Origin: Micavibrio sp. UBA6212 | GTDB taxonomy: Bacteria > Pseudomonadota > Alphaproteobacteria > Micavibrionales > Micavibrionaceae | DNA: 64,000 bases | Direction of reading: 5' to 3' | Assembly: GCA_002421905.1 (NCBI GenBank) | Contig: DISK01000010.1 | Span: forward strand, 66,114 to 130,113 | Translations under genes and position numbers: made by a program | Notes under the pieces: model-generated | Told to the model about the DNA's origin: nothing | The model's database searches: none | What the model saw: only the letters and a program-made list of their open reading frames with translations | Shown here: piece after piece, positions 50,449 to 60,112 of the stretch | Layout of the letters: the number at the start of each line of letters is the position of its first letter | Numbering within the stretch: position 1 is the stretch's first letter

Positions 50449-50922
50449 TTATTTAGGAATAGGGCGCCCATACAGTAAAACTTCACGAATAACGCGAGCA
50501 ACAACGTCACGTGCTATATATTGGCGTCCATGATGTCCGTGTTCCTGAAAAAACTCTTTGCCATTTGCATCTGTATGGATGGCTTGAGCTATTCTTGCCA
50601 AAGCAACATCTTCGGTAATATCTTGAACTTCTTCAAGTGCGGCATCAGGCAAATTTACCTTTGCAAAAGCATGTGTAAGAGTTTTGTATGGTGACCAGCT
50701 TGAAGAAACGTTTTCTGAACGAATGGATGCTCTTACAGCGTCAACTAGTTTTTGCCTGTCAAAACCATCTCCTGAATATTCACCTAAACGTGACTCAATG
50801 GCATGTGGTGCATCTGGTGCATCATAGGCAAATTGGCTTACGCCATTCAGAAAATTTTGAACATTACCAGGGTAGTTATTATAAGCCACTCGTACCCAGT
50901 CGTAACTCATTGGATTGTTCAT
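50449..50922 (-). CDS. Hypothetical protein
   Basis: I do not recognise this 157-residue protein. It has no signal peptide or membrane segment, and looks like a mixed helical soluble domain with acidic and His/Gly-rich patches near the end (FFQEHGHHGRQYIARDVVARVIREVLLYG). It is convergent with the chemoreceptor gene (61 bp apart) and 23 bp upstream of queA's end-to-end partner on the same strand, so co-expression with queA is possible. GGATGGGC-like bases precede the ATG but give weak support. Confidence 0.6.
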   Translation of the reverse strand: MNNPMSYDWVRVAYNNYPGNVQNFLNGVSQFAYDAPDAPHAIESRLGEYSGDGFDRQKLVDAVRASIRSENVSSSWSPYKTLTHAFAKVNLPDAALEEVQDITEDVALARIAQAIHTDANGKEFFQEHGHHGRQYIARDVVARVIREVLLYGRPIPK

Positions 50923-50945
50923 TATAATTCACTTGCCCATCCACC

Positions 50946-51980
50946 CTATTCCCTGAATAACAAACAACTGTCACCGTAAGAATAAAACCTGAATTCATGA
51001 TCTATAGCATGTTGGTATGCTTTCTTCATCGTGTCCAATCCACAGAATGCACTTACCAGCATAAATAATGTCGATTTAGGTAGATGAAAATTGCTCATCA
51101 GAATATCTACACTTTTGAATTGGTGGCCAGGGGTAATAAAGATTGATGTATCGCCAGAATAATATTGCACACGACCATCTTGGCGGCATGCACTTTCAAG
51201 TATCCTAAGAACCGTAGTCCCCACGGCAACAACACGTCCACCATTGGCACGAGTTTCATTAATCATTTTCGCGGCATCAAGTGAAACTTCCCCCCATTCG
51301 GCATGCATTCTATGATCCTTGGTGTCATCCACCTTGACTGGCAGAAATGTTCCCGCACCAACATGCAAAGTCACAGATGCGGTTCTTATACCGAGGTCAA
51401 CAATTTTCTGCATAAGTTCAGGCGTAAAATGTAATGATGCTGTAGGGGCGGCGACAGCCCCATCCCGGCGCGCAAACATGGTCTGGTAATCTCTAATATC
51501 TTCATCATCTACATCGCGCTTACTGGCAATATATGGAGGCAGTGGCATCAAACCAACCTCGGTCAAACGGTGCTCTACAGTGCCAGACTCAATGTCAAAA
51601 TTTAGAAGAATCTCGCCGCCGTCATGTTTTTCTGCAACGACAGCACTTAAACGCCCCTCACCAAAAGACAAAACATCGCCAACATTCATCCGTTTGGTTT
51701 TTTTTGCAAAAGCCAACCAGGAAATAGCCGACACGCGTTTGTGCAAATTGACTTCCGTTATCATATCACCACGCTTGGCGAATAAATAAGATGGAATAAC
51801 TTTGGTATCATTAAAGACAATCAAATCTTTGCTGGTCAAATGATCGGGAAAGTCCCAGACCCGTTGCTCGGACAATTTACCTCTATCAACGACCAATTGT
51901 CTGGCATGGTGTTTCGGATTGATAGGCCTCAACGCTATTAGATTTTCAGGAAGATTAAAATCAAACTCTTCAACACGCAT
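50946..51980 (-). CDS. queA: S-adenosylmethionine:tRNA ribosyltransferase-isomerase (QueA)
   Basis: QueA forms epoxyqueuosine on tRNA using SAM. The 344-residue product has DLIVFNDTKVIPSYLFAKR (about residue 50), the AAPTASLHFTPELM motif (about residue 178), TLHVGAGTFLPVK (about residue 203), and the C-terminal NFHLPKSTLFMLVSAFCG and FRFYSYGDSCLL. Length and motifs are standard. Its start sits 2 bp after the MBL hydrolase stop. The tgt gene, often next to queA, is not seen. Confidence 0.95.
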   Translation of the reverse strand: MRVEEFDFNLPENLIALRPINPKHHARQLVVDRGKLSEQRVWDFPDHLTSKDLIVFNDTKVIPSYLFAKRGDMITEVNLHKRVSAISWLAFAKKTKRMNVGDVLSFGEGRLSAVVAEKHDGGEILLNFDIESGTVEHRLTEVGLMPLPPYIASKRDVDDEDIRDYQTMFARRDGAVAAPTASLHFTPELMQKIVDLGIRTASVTLHVGAGTFLPVKVDDTKDHRMHAEWGEVSLDAAKMINETRANGGRVVAVGTTVLRILESACRQDGRVQYYSGDTSIFITPGHQFKSVDILMSNFHLPKSTLFMLVSAFCGLDTMKKAYQHAIDHEFRFYSYGDSCLLFRE

Positions 51981-51982
51981 GA

Positions 51983-52798
51983 TTACAAAACCGACCCATC
52001 AGATTTAATTTTTAATCCATCATATGCAGGACTGTATCCATCCGGACACTCGGATAAAACTTTTTTGTAGTCCATATGTATGCCCATATGAATCAGAAAA
52101 AGTTTTTCAGCACCAATCTTTTCATTCAATTTCTTAAGATTCGAAAAACTCGCGTGAAAATATCCGCTTGGTTTGTGGTAATCGGCACAATCAACAATCC
52201 ATGTTTTTATACCCCTTAGAGAATCAATAGCGCGCTCATCCAGATCAACCATATCAGTTGAATACCCTACCATATCAAATCTATAACCCAATGACTTGAC
52301 ACCATCTCCATGATCTTGAACGAATGGAACAAATGAGATGTCATTTATATGGTGCTCAATTCCCATGTCGGAGTCTTTCAAAACATGAATTTCCGCAACT
52401 GCTGGATAGTAAGCAGACTTCTGTTCAAATACATAGGAAAAGCGATGCAACAACTCTTGTCGGGTAATTTCGTCTGTATAAATGGGCATGTGTTTTTTAT
52501 TGCGTCGATGATATGAACGCAATTCGTCAATACCGTTTACATGATCGGAGTGTCCGTGCGTAAAAAGAACCCCGTCCAAATCAAGAATTTTTTCTTTGGT
52601 TAACTGGGTACGAAAGTCTGGCCCTGTATCAATGGCAATTGCAGAAGTGCTACTTTGAACCAGCAATGAAGGACGTGAGCGCAAATTCTTCTGTTCAAGT
52701 GGATCACAAGCCCCCCACTCTCCGCCAATACGGGGAACTCCAGCGCTATCCCCACAGCCCAAAATCGTGATAATATTATTGTAGAATGGATTGTTCAT
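51983..52798 (-). CDS. MBL-fold metallohydrolase (PhnP-like)
   Basis: The 271-residue protein is a metallo-beta-lactamase-fold hydrolase: ILGCGDSAGVPRIGG, AIDTGPDFRTQL and the metal motif FTHGHSDHVNGIDELR (HxHxDH, about residue 80), then WIVDCADYH and IHMGIHMDY. PhnP-type phosphodiesterases and related proteins share this layout. Substrate is unknown. It is typically linked to tatD and metG in alphaproteobacteria, as here via a small gene. Confidence 0.88.
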   Translation of the reverse strand: MNNPFYNNIITILGCGDSAGVPRIGGEWGACDPLEQKNLRSRPSLLVQSSTSAIAIDTGPDFRTQLTKEKILDLDGVLFTHGHSDHVNGIDELRSYHRRNKKHMPIYTDEITRQELLHRFSYVFEQKSAYYPAVAEIHVLKDSDMGIEHHINDISFVPFVQDHGDGVKSLGYRFDMVGYSTDMVDLDERAIDSLRGIKTWIVDCADYHKPSGYFHASFSNLKKLNEKIGAEKLFLIHMGIHMDYKKVLSECPDGYSPAYDGLKIKSDGSVL

Positions 52799-52842
52799 AC
52801 AGTGTATTTATCATCAACTACTCACATGACCAAGCCCTATTC

Positions 52843-53163
52843 TTAACTGTTCAGGTCAATCAAAATGCCTTTTTCGGCCATTTTATTTTCAATCTCTTCC
52901 TTCATCATGTCTTTTATTTTTTCTTCGATTTTGGCACGTTCCTCCGGTGAAAGCGCCGCAATGTCCTCTTCGGTCATACCAAGTTTCTTCAAGATGGCAT
53001 CACGCAGTTTCTCTTCCGGTGTCATTTTCTGGTACTCCAGAAACTGCGTTATTGCATCATCTATTTGAGAGGAAGGTTTTGGTAGACTTGTAGCTGCGGT
53101 CTTCGTAGTAGGAACGCCGACACTACTAGTGCCATACGAAGGATACGGGTTAATGGTTGTCAT
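52843..53163 (-). CDS. Small helical hypothetical protein
   Basis: From the ATG at 53163, supported by AAGGAG, the product is 106 residues. A Pro/Ser/Thr-rich N-terminal third (TINPYPSYGTSSVG) is followed by charged helices (MTPEEKLRDAILKKLGMTEEDIAALSPEERAKIEEKIKD, the two E-x-x-x-K patterned stretches). No known motif. A longer frame to 53217 lacks a signal or ribosome-binding site. It lies between tatD and the MBL gene, on the same strand, and may be a lineage insertion. Confidence 0.62.
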   Translation of the reverse strand: MTTINPYPSYGTSSVGVPTTKTAATSLPKPSSQIDDAITQFLEYQKMTPEEKLRDAILKKLGMTEEDIAALSPEERAKIEEKIKDMMKEEIENKMAEKGILIDLNS

Positions 53164-53243
53164 AACAATACTCCTTGCAAGAAAATACAGACAGGCACCA
53201 TGCAAGGAATAGGCCAAATGGAATTGGCTAAAAACAAAGAAAA

Positions 53244-54044
53244 CTAGACGGTCAATTTTGCCTTGTTAAATAATGAGAAAAAATTTTCCGAGGTAATTTT
53301 TGCCATTTCATGGACAGGAACAGATTTCAGATCTGCCAAAACCTCTCCTGTACAGACAACCAAGGCTGGGTGGTTCATCTTCCCTCTAAAAGGTTCTGGG
53401 GCAAGGTACGGAGAATCTGTTTCCACCAATAATCGATCCAGAGGCACATCCTTGGCAAAGTTACGAAGATCTTCCGATTTTTTGAAGGTCAAAATACCAG
53501 AAAAAGAAATATGAAACCCGAGATCAAGGGCTTCATGCCCCATCTTGGTCGAACTCGAGAAGCAGTGCATAACGCCACGCATTCCTTTGCCCGAAGTCTC
53601 TTCACGAATGATGCGAATAATGTCATCATCTGCATCTCGCGCATGAACGATCATTGGCATATCAGTCTCAAGGCAAGCTTTGATATGCTTTCTAAAGCAC
53701 CACTGCTGATCTTCGATAGAAGACATATTGTAATAATAATCAAGCCCACATTCACCAATCCCGACAACCTTGTCATCGGACCTTGCCAGAGAGATCAGTT
53801 CTTCCAAAGAAACCGTTTTCTCATCGTCTCGTCCGGCATCATGCGGATGGGTACCAACCGTGCACCAAACATTTTCCAAAGGCTTAACAAGCTTCAATAA
53901 TCCTTCAAATTCCTCGCGGATCAAACAATCAATCGACAGCATGCCACCAACACCAACAGCATGTGCTGCAGCAAGAGCTTCCCCTACTCCACCTTCTGGT
54001 GTGAATTTTGAATGGTTCAAATGGCAATGACTATCAATCCACAT
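53244..54044 (-). CDS. tatD: TatD-family metal-dependent hydrolase
   Basis: The 266-residue TIM-barrel protein has IDSHCHLNH (metal His pair) near the start, GTHPHDAGRDDE (about residue 65), GECGLDYYYN (about residue 97), VHARDADDD (about residue 136), and a final VETDSPYLAPEPFRG motif. TatD-type enzymes are DNases or hydrolases with broad roles. It starts 3 bp after the EamA stop. The placement in metG-tatD-MBL is conserved. Confidence 0.92.
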   Translation of the reverse strand: MWIDSHCHLNHSKFTPEGGVGEALAAAHAVGVGGMLSIDCLIREEFEGLLKLVKPLENVWCTVGTHPHDAGRDDEKTVSLEELISLARSDDKVVGIGECGLDYYYNMSSIEDQQWCFRKHIKACLETDMPMIVHARDADDDIIRIIREETSGKGMRGVMHCFSSSTKMGHEALDLGFHISFSGILTFKKSEDLRNFAKDVPLDRLLVETDSPYLAPEPFRGKMNHPALVVCTGEVLADLKSVPVHEMAKITSENFFSLFNKAKLTV

Positions 54045-54047
54045 GCC

Positions 54048-54491
54048 CTACCCCTTGATATAAATCACAGCAATGCCACCCAAAATGAGTAATCCCCCAA
54101 CACCAGAATATACATTCAAATGGAACTGTTTGAAAAACAGCCATGTAAAAAGGATCGTAAAAATAGGGTAGGAAACTTCAATCAATCCTGCGAGGGTTGC
54201 ATTCTTGGCCTGAATGGAGTGAAATATAAAGAATGTTGCAGTTAAAAACGAAACCGAGACAGCAAGCACTAGATAGATAACTTCCGTGCTATCCTTCATC
54301 ATATCAATGCCTTGCTTTGCTGTCCCCTTAAGGTAGGACAGTCCCAAAAACAATGGCAACGCCATGCAACTTTCAAGCGCCATCAACAAAGAAACAGGAA
54401 ACCCTTTTTCCAACAGCTTTTCAAGAAAAGCACAGTTCATTCCCCAAAAAACAGTCGCTGCAAATGCATAATACAGCCATAGACTTTCCAT
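54048..54491 (-). CDS. EamA-domain membrane protein
   Basis: The 147-residue protein has about five membrane segments and matches a single EamA/DMT half, including FWGMNCAFLEKL (about residue 15), AGLIEVSYPIFTILFTWLFFKQ and a final GVGGLLILGGIAVIYI. It is shorter than typical two-domain DMT transporters and may act as a dimer. It lies between metG and tatD with 2-3 bp gaps, implying one transcript. Confidence 0.8.
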   Translation of the reverse strand: MESLWLYYAFAATVFWGMNCAFLEKLLEKGFPVSLLMALESCMALPLFLGLSYLKGTAKQGIDMMKDSTEVIYLVLAVSVSFLTATFFIFHSIQAKNATLAGLIEVSYPIFTILFTWLFFKQFHLNVYSGVGGLLILGGIAVIYIKG

Positions 54492-54493
54492 GA

Positions 54494-56050
54494 CTATGCC
54501 GCCTTTTCTTCCAATTGCAGCCTCGGGAAAACGCCTTGTGGCTGAGGGATTTCTTCTCCACCTTTAAGTGCAGCATCTCGGCTAATCGATTGGAAACAAC
54601 GTTTTTCTTCGGGAAGAACAAACAAATCCAAAAGCGCCTTGCCTGATTTTGGCATCACAGGCTGCACGATGATCGACAGGCAGCGAATAGCTTCACACAA
54701 AACATACAAAACCGTTCCCATGCGGACAGTATCGGTTTTCTTAAGCGCCCAAGGTGCCTCTATATCAATATAAACATTGGCGGCATTCACAACTTCCCAA
54801 ATGGCATCAAGGGCTTTGTGAAAACGTTGTTGATCCAATTCACGCCGGACAGTGGGCAACATCTCATCATAAACTTTGGCAAGTAAAGCCGTATCATTTG
54901 CAGTCAATTCCGCAGGCGCAGGGATTTTCCCCTCACAATTTTTGTATATGAATGACAAGGTTCGCTGTGCCAAATTTCCAAGACCATTCGCCAGATCATT
55001 GTTGATCCGGTTTACTGCGTTGGCATGAACAAAATCCCCATCATTGCCGAATGGAACCTCACGCAATACAAAATAACGCGTTGCATCAACACCATATCTC
55101 TCAATCAAGTCAGCCGGAGCAATAACATTGCCAATAGATTTGGACATTTTTTCACCCTCGATCAGCCACCAACCATGCGCGAACACACGTTTTGGAGGTT
55201 GAATACCGGCAGCCATCAAGAATGCGGGCCAATAAACGGCGTGGAAACGCAAAATATCTTTTCCGACCATATGAAGGTCAGCAGGCCAATACCCCCCCAT
55301 TTCAGGATCAACACCATATCCCGCCGCGGTAATATAATTGGTCAAGGCATCAATCCACACATACATGACATGTTTATCATTTCCGGGAACAGGGACCCCC
55401 CAATCAAAGGTGGTACGCGAAACGGACAGGTCTTTCAAACCACTCCTGACGAAACTTTTCACTTCATTAAAGCGGGTTTCCGGCAGACAGAAATCAGGAT
55501 GAGATTCATAAAACTCCAACAGCTTGTCTTGCCAGGCAGATAAACGGAAGAAATAACTTTCCTCCTCCATCCACTCGACTTCTGCACCGCTTGGGGCAAT
55601 TTTTTTGCCATTTGGACCTTCGCGCAATTCATCTTCCTGATAATAGGCCTCATCCCGAACAGCGTACCATCCGGCATATTTATCAAGATAAATTTCCCCC
55701 CGCTCTTCCAAAACCTTCCAAAGATGCTGGCACGCCTTAATGTGGCGTTCTTCAGTCGTACGAATAAAATCATCGTTAGAGAAATTCATTAAACCGCAAA
55801 GATCACGAAAATTCTGAGATACCTGATCGGTAAATTCCTGCGGAGAAATACCCGCTTTTTCAGCCGATTGTTTGACTTTCAAACCATGCTCATCTGTGCC
55901 GGTCAAAAACTTGACATCGTACCCGTCCAACCGCTTGAAACGTGCTAATACATCACAGGCAATCGTTGTATATGTATGCCCCAAATGGGGTTTATCATTA
56001 ACATAGTATATAGGCGTTGTGACGTAATATTTATCTTTTGATTTAGGCAT
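54494..56050 (-). CDS. metG: Methionyl-tRNA synthetase
   Basis: The 518-residue product has the class I HIGH-like HLGHTYT (about residue 21), TGTDEHGLKVKQSAEKAG (about residue 49), KMSKS within EKMSKSIGNVIAP (about residue 303), and anticodon-binding helices to the end. The N-terminal YYVTTPIYYVND is typical. It lacks the extra C-terminal domain of some forms. It follows holB after a 112-bp gap without a clear promoter or terminator. Confidence 0.97.
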   Translation of the reverse strand: MPKSKDKYYVTTPIYYVNDKPHLGHTYTTIACDVLARFKRLDGYDVKFLTGTDEHGLKVKQSAEKAGISPQEFTDQVSQNFRDLCGLMNFSNDDFIRTTEERHIKACQHLWKVLEERGEIYLDKYAGWYAVRDEAYYQEDELREGPNGKKIAPSGAEVEWMEEESYFFRLSAWQDKLLEFYESHPDFCLPETRFNEVKSFVRSGLKDLSVSRTTFDWGVPVPGNDKHVMYVWIDALTNYITAAGYGVDPEMGGYWPADLHMVGKDILRFHAVYWPAFLMAAGIQPPKRVFAHGWWLIEGEKMSKSIGNVIAPADLIERYGVDATRYFVLREVPFGNDGDFVHANAVNRINNDLANGLGNLAQRTLSFIYKNCEGKIPAPAELTANDTALLAKVYDEMLPTVRRELDQQRFHKALDAIWEVVNAANVYIDIEAPWALKKTDTVRMGTVLYVLCEAIRCLSIIVQPVMPKSGKALLDLFVLPEEKRCFQSISRDAALKGGEEIPQPQGVFPRLQLEEKAA

Positions 56051-56162
56051 AATTTTCTCATTTATCTAGGAATAGTCTTACATAAACTTGTAACACAAAA
56101 TCAAAGAACATAAAGTTCAAAAAGACACCGGATCCCGCAGAAATCAGGGGGAAGAGGTTAAA

Positions 56163-57284
56163 TTAGACTTCGAAAGCCATAAACGCGCCCAGAATCATAA
56201 AGCGCTTATCGAGATTGCCGTAAACGCAGCGGTCGAAATGGGCCGATAATTGGTCATAGATCGCCAATTTTGTCTCGACATCCAAACGGGCATTCATAAC
56301 CTCAAGCCAAGGAATTTCAAAGGCCTCTCCCCTGATAAGGGAGGAAGCCACCCAAAGCAAAGTCTCTCTGAATACCCTTTGGGCATCATCATTTCCCTTA
56401 TTTCCAAATACTTCGGAAAAGGATTGAATATCCGTCCATCTGAAACTCGTCCAGTCTTCAAAATAGGCCAAAGCATCCCGCATCATCTCCAGATGCTCCG
56501 CCCGCCCATACTCCAAAGCACGTCCCAAAGACCCATCCGCCATGGCAACAACCAAAGGAATGTCTGCGGCATTAACCCTGCCCTCAAGAACTTTGGCGAT
56601 ATCATCATCTTGCAAAGGCTGAAACGGCAAATGAACACATCTTGAATAGACAGTCGGCAGCAAAGCTCCTGCCCTGTGCGTAATCAAAATCAGTAGTGCC
56701 TTCTCAGGGGGTTCTTCCAAAATCTTAAGCAATGAGTTTTGTGAGGATCTTGTCATCGTATCAGCATCATCTACAATCACAATTCGCCAGCCCCCTTCAA
56801 CAGAAGCTGTTCGACGCATGAACGGAGCGATCTTGCGTATTTCTTCAACTGGCACACTGGCCTTAATGCGACCAGTTCCCTCATCAATAGGCCGGCCAAG
56901 CGTCAATAAATCGGGATGCCCACCACCAAAAACTTTTCCAAAAATTGAGTGACCCTGCCCGACATACAAAGAGGTCGCAGGCTCAGGCTCCCCAAACATA
57001 TCCGGAGCACGATCTTTCTCGGAAAATAAGAACCGTGTCAGACGATATGCCATCACACTCTTGCCGATTCCGGATGGCCCAGAGAAAATCAAGCCATGGG
57101 GAAATCTCCCCATATCAAGCATCTGCAATAATTTCTTTTCAACAAACTCATGTCCGATTAAATTTTCAGTCCCGCGTGGGGAAGGAATATCTGGCATCCC
57201 GGGAACAGTAGGTTCCTCATCAACCAATCCTGCCTCGAATTCGTCGAACAGTCCATCATCCTGATCAATATCGTCAAATAACAT
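56163..57284 (-). CDS. holB: DNA polymerase III subunit delta' (HolB)
   Basis: From the ATG at 57284 (MLFDDIDQDDGLF) the product is 373 residues. An acidic N-terminal extension precedes the AAA+ domain with GPSGIGKSVMAYRL (about residue 73), VIVDDADTMTRSSQNSLLKILEEPP (about residue 165) and an SRC-type ending TVYSRC. It belongs to the clamp loader. Its start overlaps the tmk stop by 11 bp. A longer frame to 57398 lies inside tmk and is rejected. Confidence 0.88.
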   Translation of the reverse strand: MLFDDIDQDDGLFDEFEAGLVDEEPTVPGMPDIPSPRGTENLIGHEFVEKKLLQMLDMGRFPHGLIFSGPSGIGKSVMAYRLTRFLFSEKDRAPDMFGEPEPATSLYVGQGHSIFGKVFGGGHPDLLTLGRPIDEGTGRIKASVPVEEIRKIAPFMRRTASVEGGWRIVIVDDADTMTRSSQNSLLKILEEPPEKALLILITHRAGALLPTVYSRCVHLPFQPLQDDDIAKVLEGRVNAADIPLVVAMADGSLGRALEYGRAEHLEMMRDALAYFEDWTSFRWTDIQSFSEVFGNKGNDDAQRVFRETLLWVASSLIRGEAFEIPWLEVMNARLDVETKLAIYDQLSAHFDRCVYGNLDKRFMILGAFMAFEV

Positions 57285-57939
57285 TCCGACCCACTTTCTC
57301 CATCTTCTCTTGAAGGTGAATTTTAATTTGGGCAAAAACATTATCTGGATCAATCGACGCATCAATAACTTTGACGCGCACGGGGGACTCTCTAGCAATG
57401 GTTAGAAACCCTTGACGCAATTTTTCGTGAAAAGATTTATCCAGTTTTTCAAAACGGTCTTCAGTACTTTCATCTCCGACCGCTATATCTTTTTGTTTCA
57501 AAGAACGGCGCAATCCGTCTTCAACTGGCAAATCCAGCAGAAAAGTTAAATCAGGCTTGAAGCCAGCTAACGCGATTTGTTCTACCTGCCGGATTGTATC
57601 CAGATCAAACCCGTGCCCATACCCTTGATAGGCAATAGTTGAGTCTGTGAAACGATCAGAAATAACCACTTTTCCTGCGGCAATAGCTGGTTTGATCAAT
57701 GTTTCGACATGCATCTGGCGAGCAGCAAAGAACAACAAACATTCCGCAGTTGGAGTCCAGTTTCCACCATCACGCTGTACCAAAAGATTCCTAATTTTTT
57801 CAGCTTCCGGTGTTCCTCCCGGCTCGCGCGTCAAAACAACTTCATACCCAGTGGATTCAAAAAACTCTTTGATCTTACGGCATTGGGTGGTTTTACCGGC
57901 CCCTTCACCGCCTTCTAGGGTAATGAATAATCCATGCAT
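57274..57939 (-). CDS. tmk: Thymidylate kinase
   Basis: The 221-residue product has GGEGAGKTTQCRKI (P-loop), TREPGGTPEAEKIRNLL (about residue 37), VISDRFTDSTIAYQGYG (about residue 93) and the D-L-P-V-E-D-G type LID segment. It phosphorylates dTMP to dTDP. It starts 4 bp after the D,D-carboxypeptidase stop and overlaps holB, all in the conserved dacC-tmk-holB-metG order. Confidence 0.95.
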   Translation of the reverse strand: MHGLFITLEGGEGAGKTTQCRKIKEFFESTGYEVVLTREPGGTPEAEKIRNLLVQRDGGNWTPTAECLLFFAARQMHVETLIKPAIAAGKVVISDRFTDSTIAYQGYGHGFDLDTIRQVEQIALAGFKPDLTFLLDLPVEDGLRRSLKQKDIAVGDESTEDRFEKLDKSFHEKLRQGFLTIARESPVRVKVIDASIDPDNVFAQIKIHLQEKMEKVGRNVI

Positions 57940-57943
57940 GACC

Positions 57944-59080
57944 TTATTCGGGAACTCCCACCGCCAAAATCATCAATTTTTCAAATAGTCTCTTGAAGAA
58001 AGAGGATTGCTCGGCATCATTCGCAGCAATCAAAGGAACTTCCTTCATACTTCCATCAGGCAGAGCAAAGCTGGCAGTGCCCAATACATCCCCCTGCTTA
58101 ATCGGGGCAACCAACGGCGATTTATAGGTTACAATCACCTTGCCCGCATCCTTGCTGAAAGAAGGTACTGTCGCAAGATAGCTTTCCGAAGACAGTAATT
58201 TCATTTTCCGTGTATCGCTCAGCACGACAGAGGCCTCAGCCATCATTGCCCCCTTATCAATCAGATTAATATTTTTGAAAGAGGTCAATGCCCATTCTGT
58301 CAATTTAGCAGATTCATCTGCACGCACTTGCATAGAGCTTGTTCCATTAATCACAACAATAACGCGACGATCTCCTGCCACCGCAGAACCGATCATGCCA
58401 TATCCACCAACTTCGGTATGTCCGGTTTTAACCCCATCAGCACCAATGTTTCTGTATAAAAGAGGATTACGGTTCCCTTGCTTAATATTGTTATAGGTGA
58501 ATTCTTTTTGGGAATATAATTTATATTCTTCCGGATAGGTTTTAATCAGGTAGGAGGCCATCAAAGCCAAATCCTGCGCAGTTGAATAATGTTCAGGATC
58601 AGGCAAGCCATCTACGTTCATAAAATGGGAATTCTTCATTCCAATCTCTGCAGCCTTTTTATTCATCATAATGACAAAATTAGCAGTAGAACCAGCAATA
58701 CCCTCTGCTAAAGCCACACAAGCATCATTACCTGACTGAATAATAATTCCATGCATCAAATCATCAATACTGACTTGTGAATTAATATCCAGAAACATGC
58801 GTGACCCTTCGGTCTTCCATGCTTTTTCACTAACTGTCACCATTTGCTCTTTGGTAACCGTTCCATCCCGCAGGGCGTCATCTGCCACAATGGCAGTCAG
58901 AACCTTTGACATGGATGATGTGGGCGTGCGCTCTTCGCCATTTTTGTCGTACAAAGTTGCCCCAGTCTGGAAATCCATGACATAAGCTTGCTTTGCCGAT
59001 ATTTCAGGCTTAGGTACGTCCTGAGCAAAAACAGAAAAAGGCATCAAAGATAAAAGAATAAGGGGTAGCAGAAATTTCAT
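57944..59080 (-). CDS. D-alanyl-D-alanine carboxypeptidase (PBP5/6 family)
   Basis: The 378-residue protein has a signal peptide (MKFLLPLILLSLMPFSVFA), the catalytic SxxK in SSMSKVL (about residue 56), SGN in IIQSGNDACVALAEG (about residue 117), and KTG in GVKTGHTEVGG (about residue 220). A PBP5_C-like domain follows, and the C-terminal amphipathic helix fits a membrane-bound peptidase. It trims pentapeptide stems in peptidoglycan. It precedes rlpA in the same direction. Confidence 0.92.
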   Translation of the reverse strand: MKFLLPLILLSLMPFSVFAQDVPKPEISAKQAYVMDFQTGATLYDKNGEERTPTSSMSKVLTAIVADDALRDGTVTKEQMVTVSEKAWKTEGSRMFLDINSQVSIDDLMHGIIIQSGNDACVALAEGIAGSTANFVIMMNKKAAEIGMKNSHFMNVDGLPDPEHYSTAQDLALMASYLIKTYPEEYKLYSQKEFTYNNIKQGNRNPLLYRNIGADGVKTGHTEVGGYGMIGSAVAGDRRVIVVINGTSSMQVRADESAKLTEWALTSFKNINLIDKGAMMAEASVVLSDTRKMKLLSSESYLATVPSFSKDAGKVIVTYKSPLVAPIKQGDVLGTASFALPDGSMKEVPLIAANDAEQSSFFKRLFEKLMILAVGVPE

Positions 59081-59114
59081 GGCAAAAGCCTTTTGGTATT
59101 AGAAGTTGGAACAA

Positions 59115-60101
59115 TTATTGAACGACTATGATGGCATCGGACTGGCCGCTGGCCAAAACCTTGGAAAGAACACTATCTGCTGAGCGGACGCTGTCAAGGG
59201 GGCCTAGCCGTACTTTATATAAAGTACGACCATTAAATGTTACAGGCTCGACCTTGCTTGGCGCAATAGAGGCCATTCTAACCGCCAAACTCTGAGCATT
59301 ACTCTCGACTCCAAACGCGCCCGCCTGAATATAGATATTGCTGGCAACGACAGGTTGTTGTTTAACAACAGGGTTAGGGTAGAAATGCCCATCCTTAACA
59401 TGTCCGGCAACAGATTCTGCTTGTGCTGTCTGTGCAATATCTGTCTCGGTCATAGGAATATCCGATATAGCTGGCCCATGCAAAACCTGACTATATCCAT
59501 TTGGTAAATGTCCGGTCGCATTATATGCGACTTCTACCCCCTGAGTAGATTTCCCACTTCTGGCCACCTGAGCCAGAGCGCGACTTTCATCTGCCAAAAG
59601 CTCCAAACGCACCTTGGCTGTCCCTGCCCCCTTCATGTTCAAAAGACCTGCTGCCCTTTCGGACACATCAATAATGCGTCCTTTCGCAAAGGGGCCACGG
59701 TCATTGACACGAACCACAACTGATTTTCCGTTGGATAGATTCGTAACACGGACCAAGGACGGCATTTGCAAAGTTCTGTGTGCCGCAGTCATTTCATATT
59801 GGGAATAAGTTTCCCCACTCGCAGTTTTCTTTCCATGAAAACCAGGGCCATACCATGACGCAATGCCGCTCTCCGTATAATTATAGGTCTCTTTGGGATA
59901 ATAGGTACGCCCTGCTATGGTGTATGGTTTACCTACTTTGAATGTCCCACTGGATCTCGAAGCGGCTGCCTCAACTGGTTGAGGAGTGTCACTGCCCCAT
60001 GTCTTATATAAATGTGACCCCAGCTCGATCTCAGTACAAGCTGACAGCAGAAAAGGCACTGCCAAAAGAAATAAAATAGTTTTCAAATTTTGTTTCATCA
60101 T
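59115..60101 (-). CDS. rlpA: RlpA-like lytic transglycosylase lipoprotein with SPOR domain
   Basis: The 328-residue product has a signal peptide with lipobox LLSAC, an RlpA double-psi-beta-barrel domain (about residues 75-165) with GIASWYGPGFHGKKTASGE and VRVNDRGPFAKGRIIDVS, and a C-terminal SPOR domain (about residues 248-328) with YIQAGAFGVESNAQSLAV. RlpA cleaves naked glycan strands at the septum. It starts 12 bp behind the MltB-type gene and precedes the carboxypeptidase. Confidence 0.93.
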   Translation of the reverse strand: MMKQNLKTILFLLAVPFLLSACTEIELGSHLYKTWGSDTPQPVEAAASRSSGTFKVGKPYTIAGRTYYPKETYNYTESGIASWYGPGFHGKKTASGETYSQYEMTAAHRTLQMPSLVRVTNLSNGKSVVVRVNDRGPFAKGRIIDVSERAAGLLNMKGAGTAKVRLELLADESRALAQVARSGKSTQGVEVAYNATGHLPNGYSQVLHGPAISDIPMTETDIAQTAQAESVAGHVKDGHFYPNPVVKQQPVVASNIYIQAGAFGVESNAQSLAVRMASIAPSKVEPVTFNGRTLYKVRLGPLDSVRSADSVLSKVLASGQSDAIIVVQ

Positions 60102-60112
60102 TTTCTTTAATT

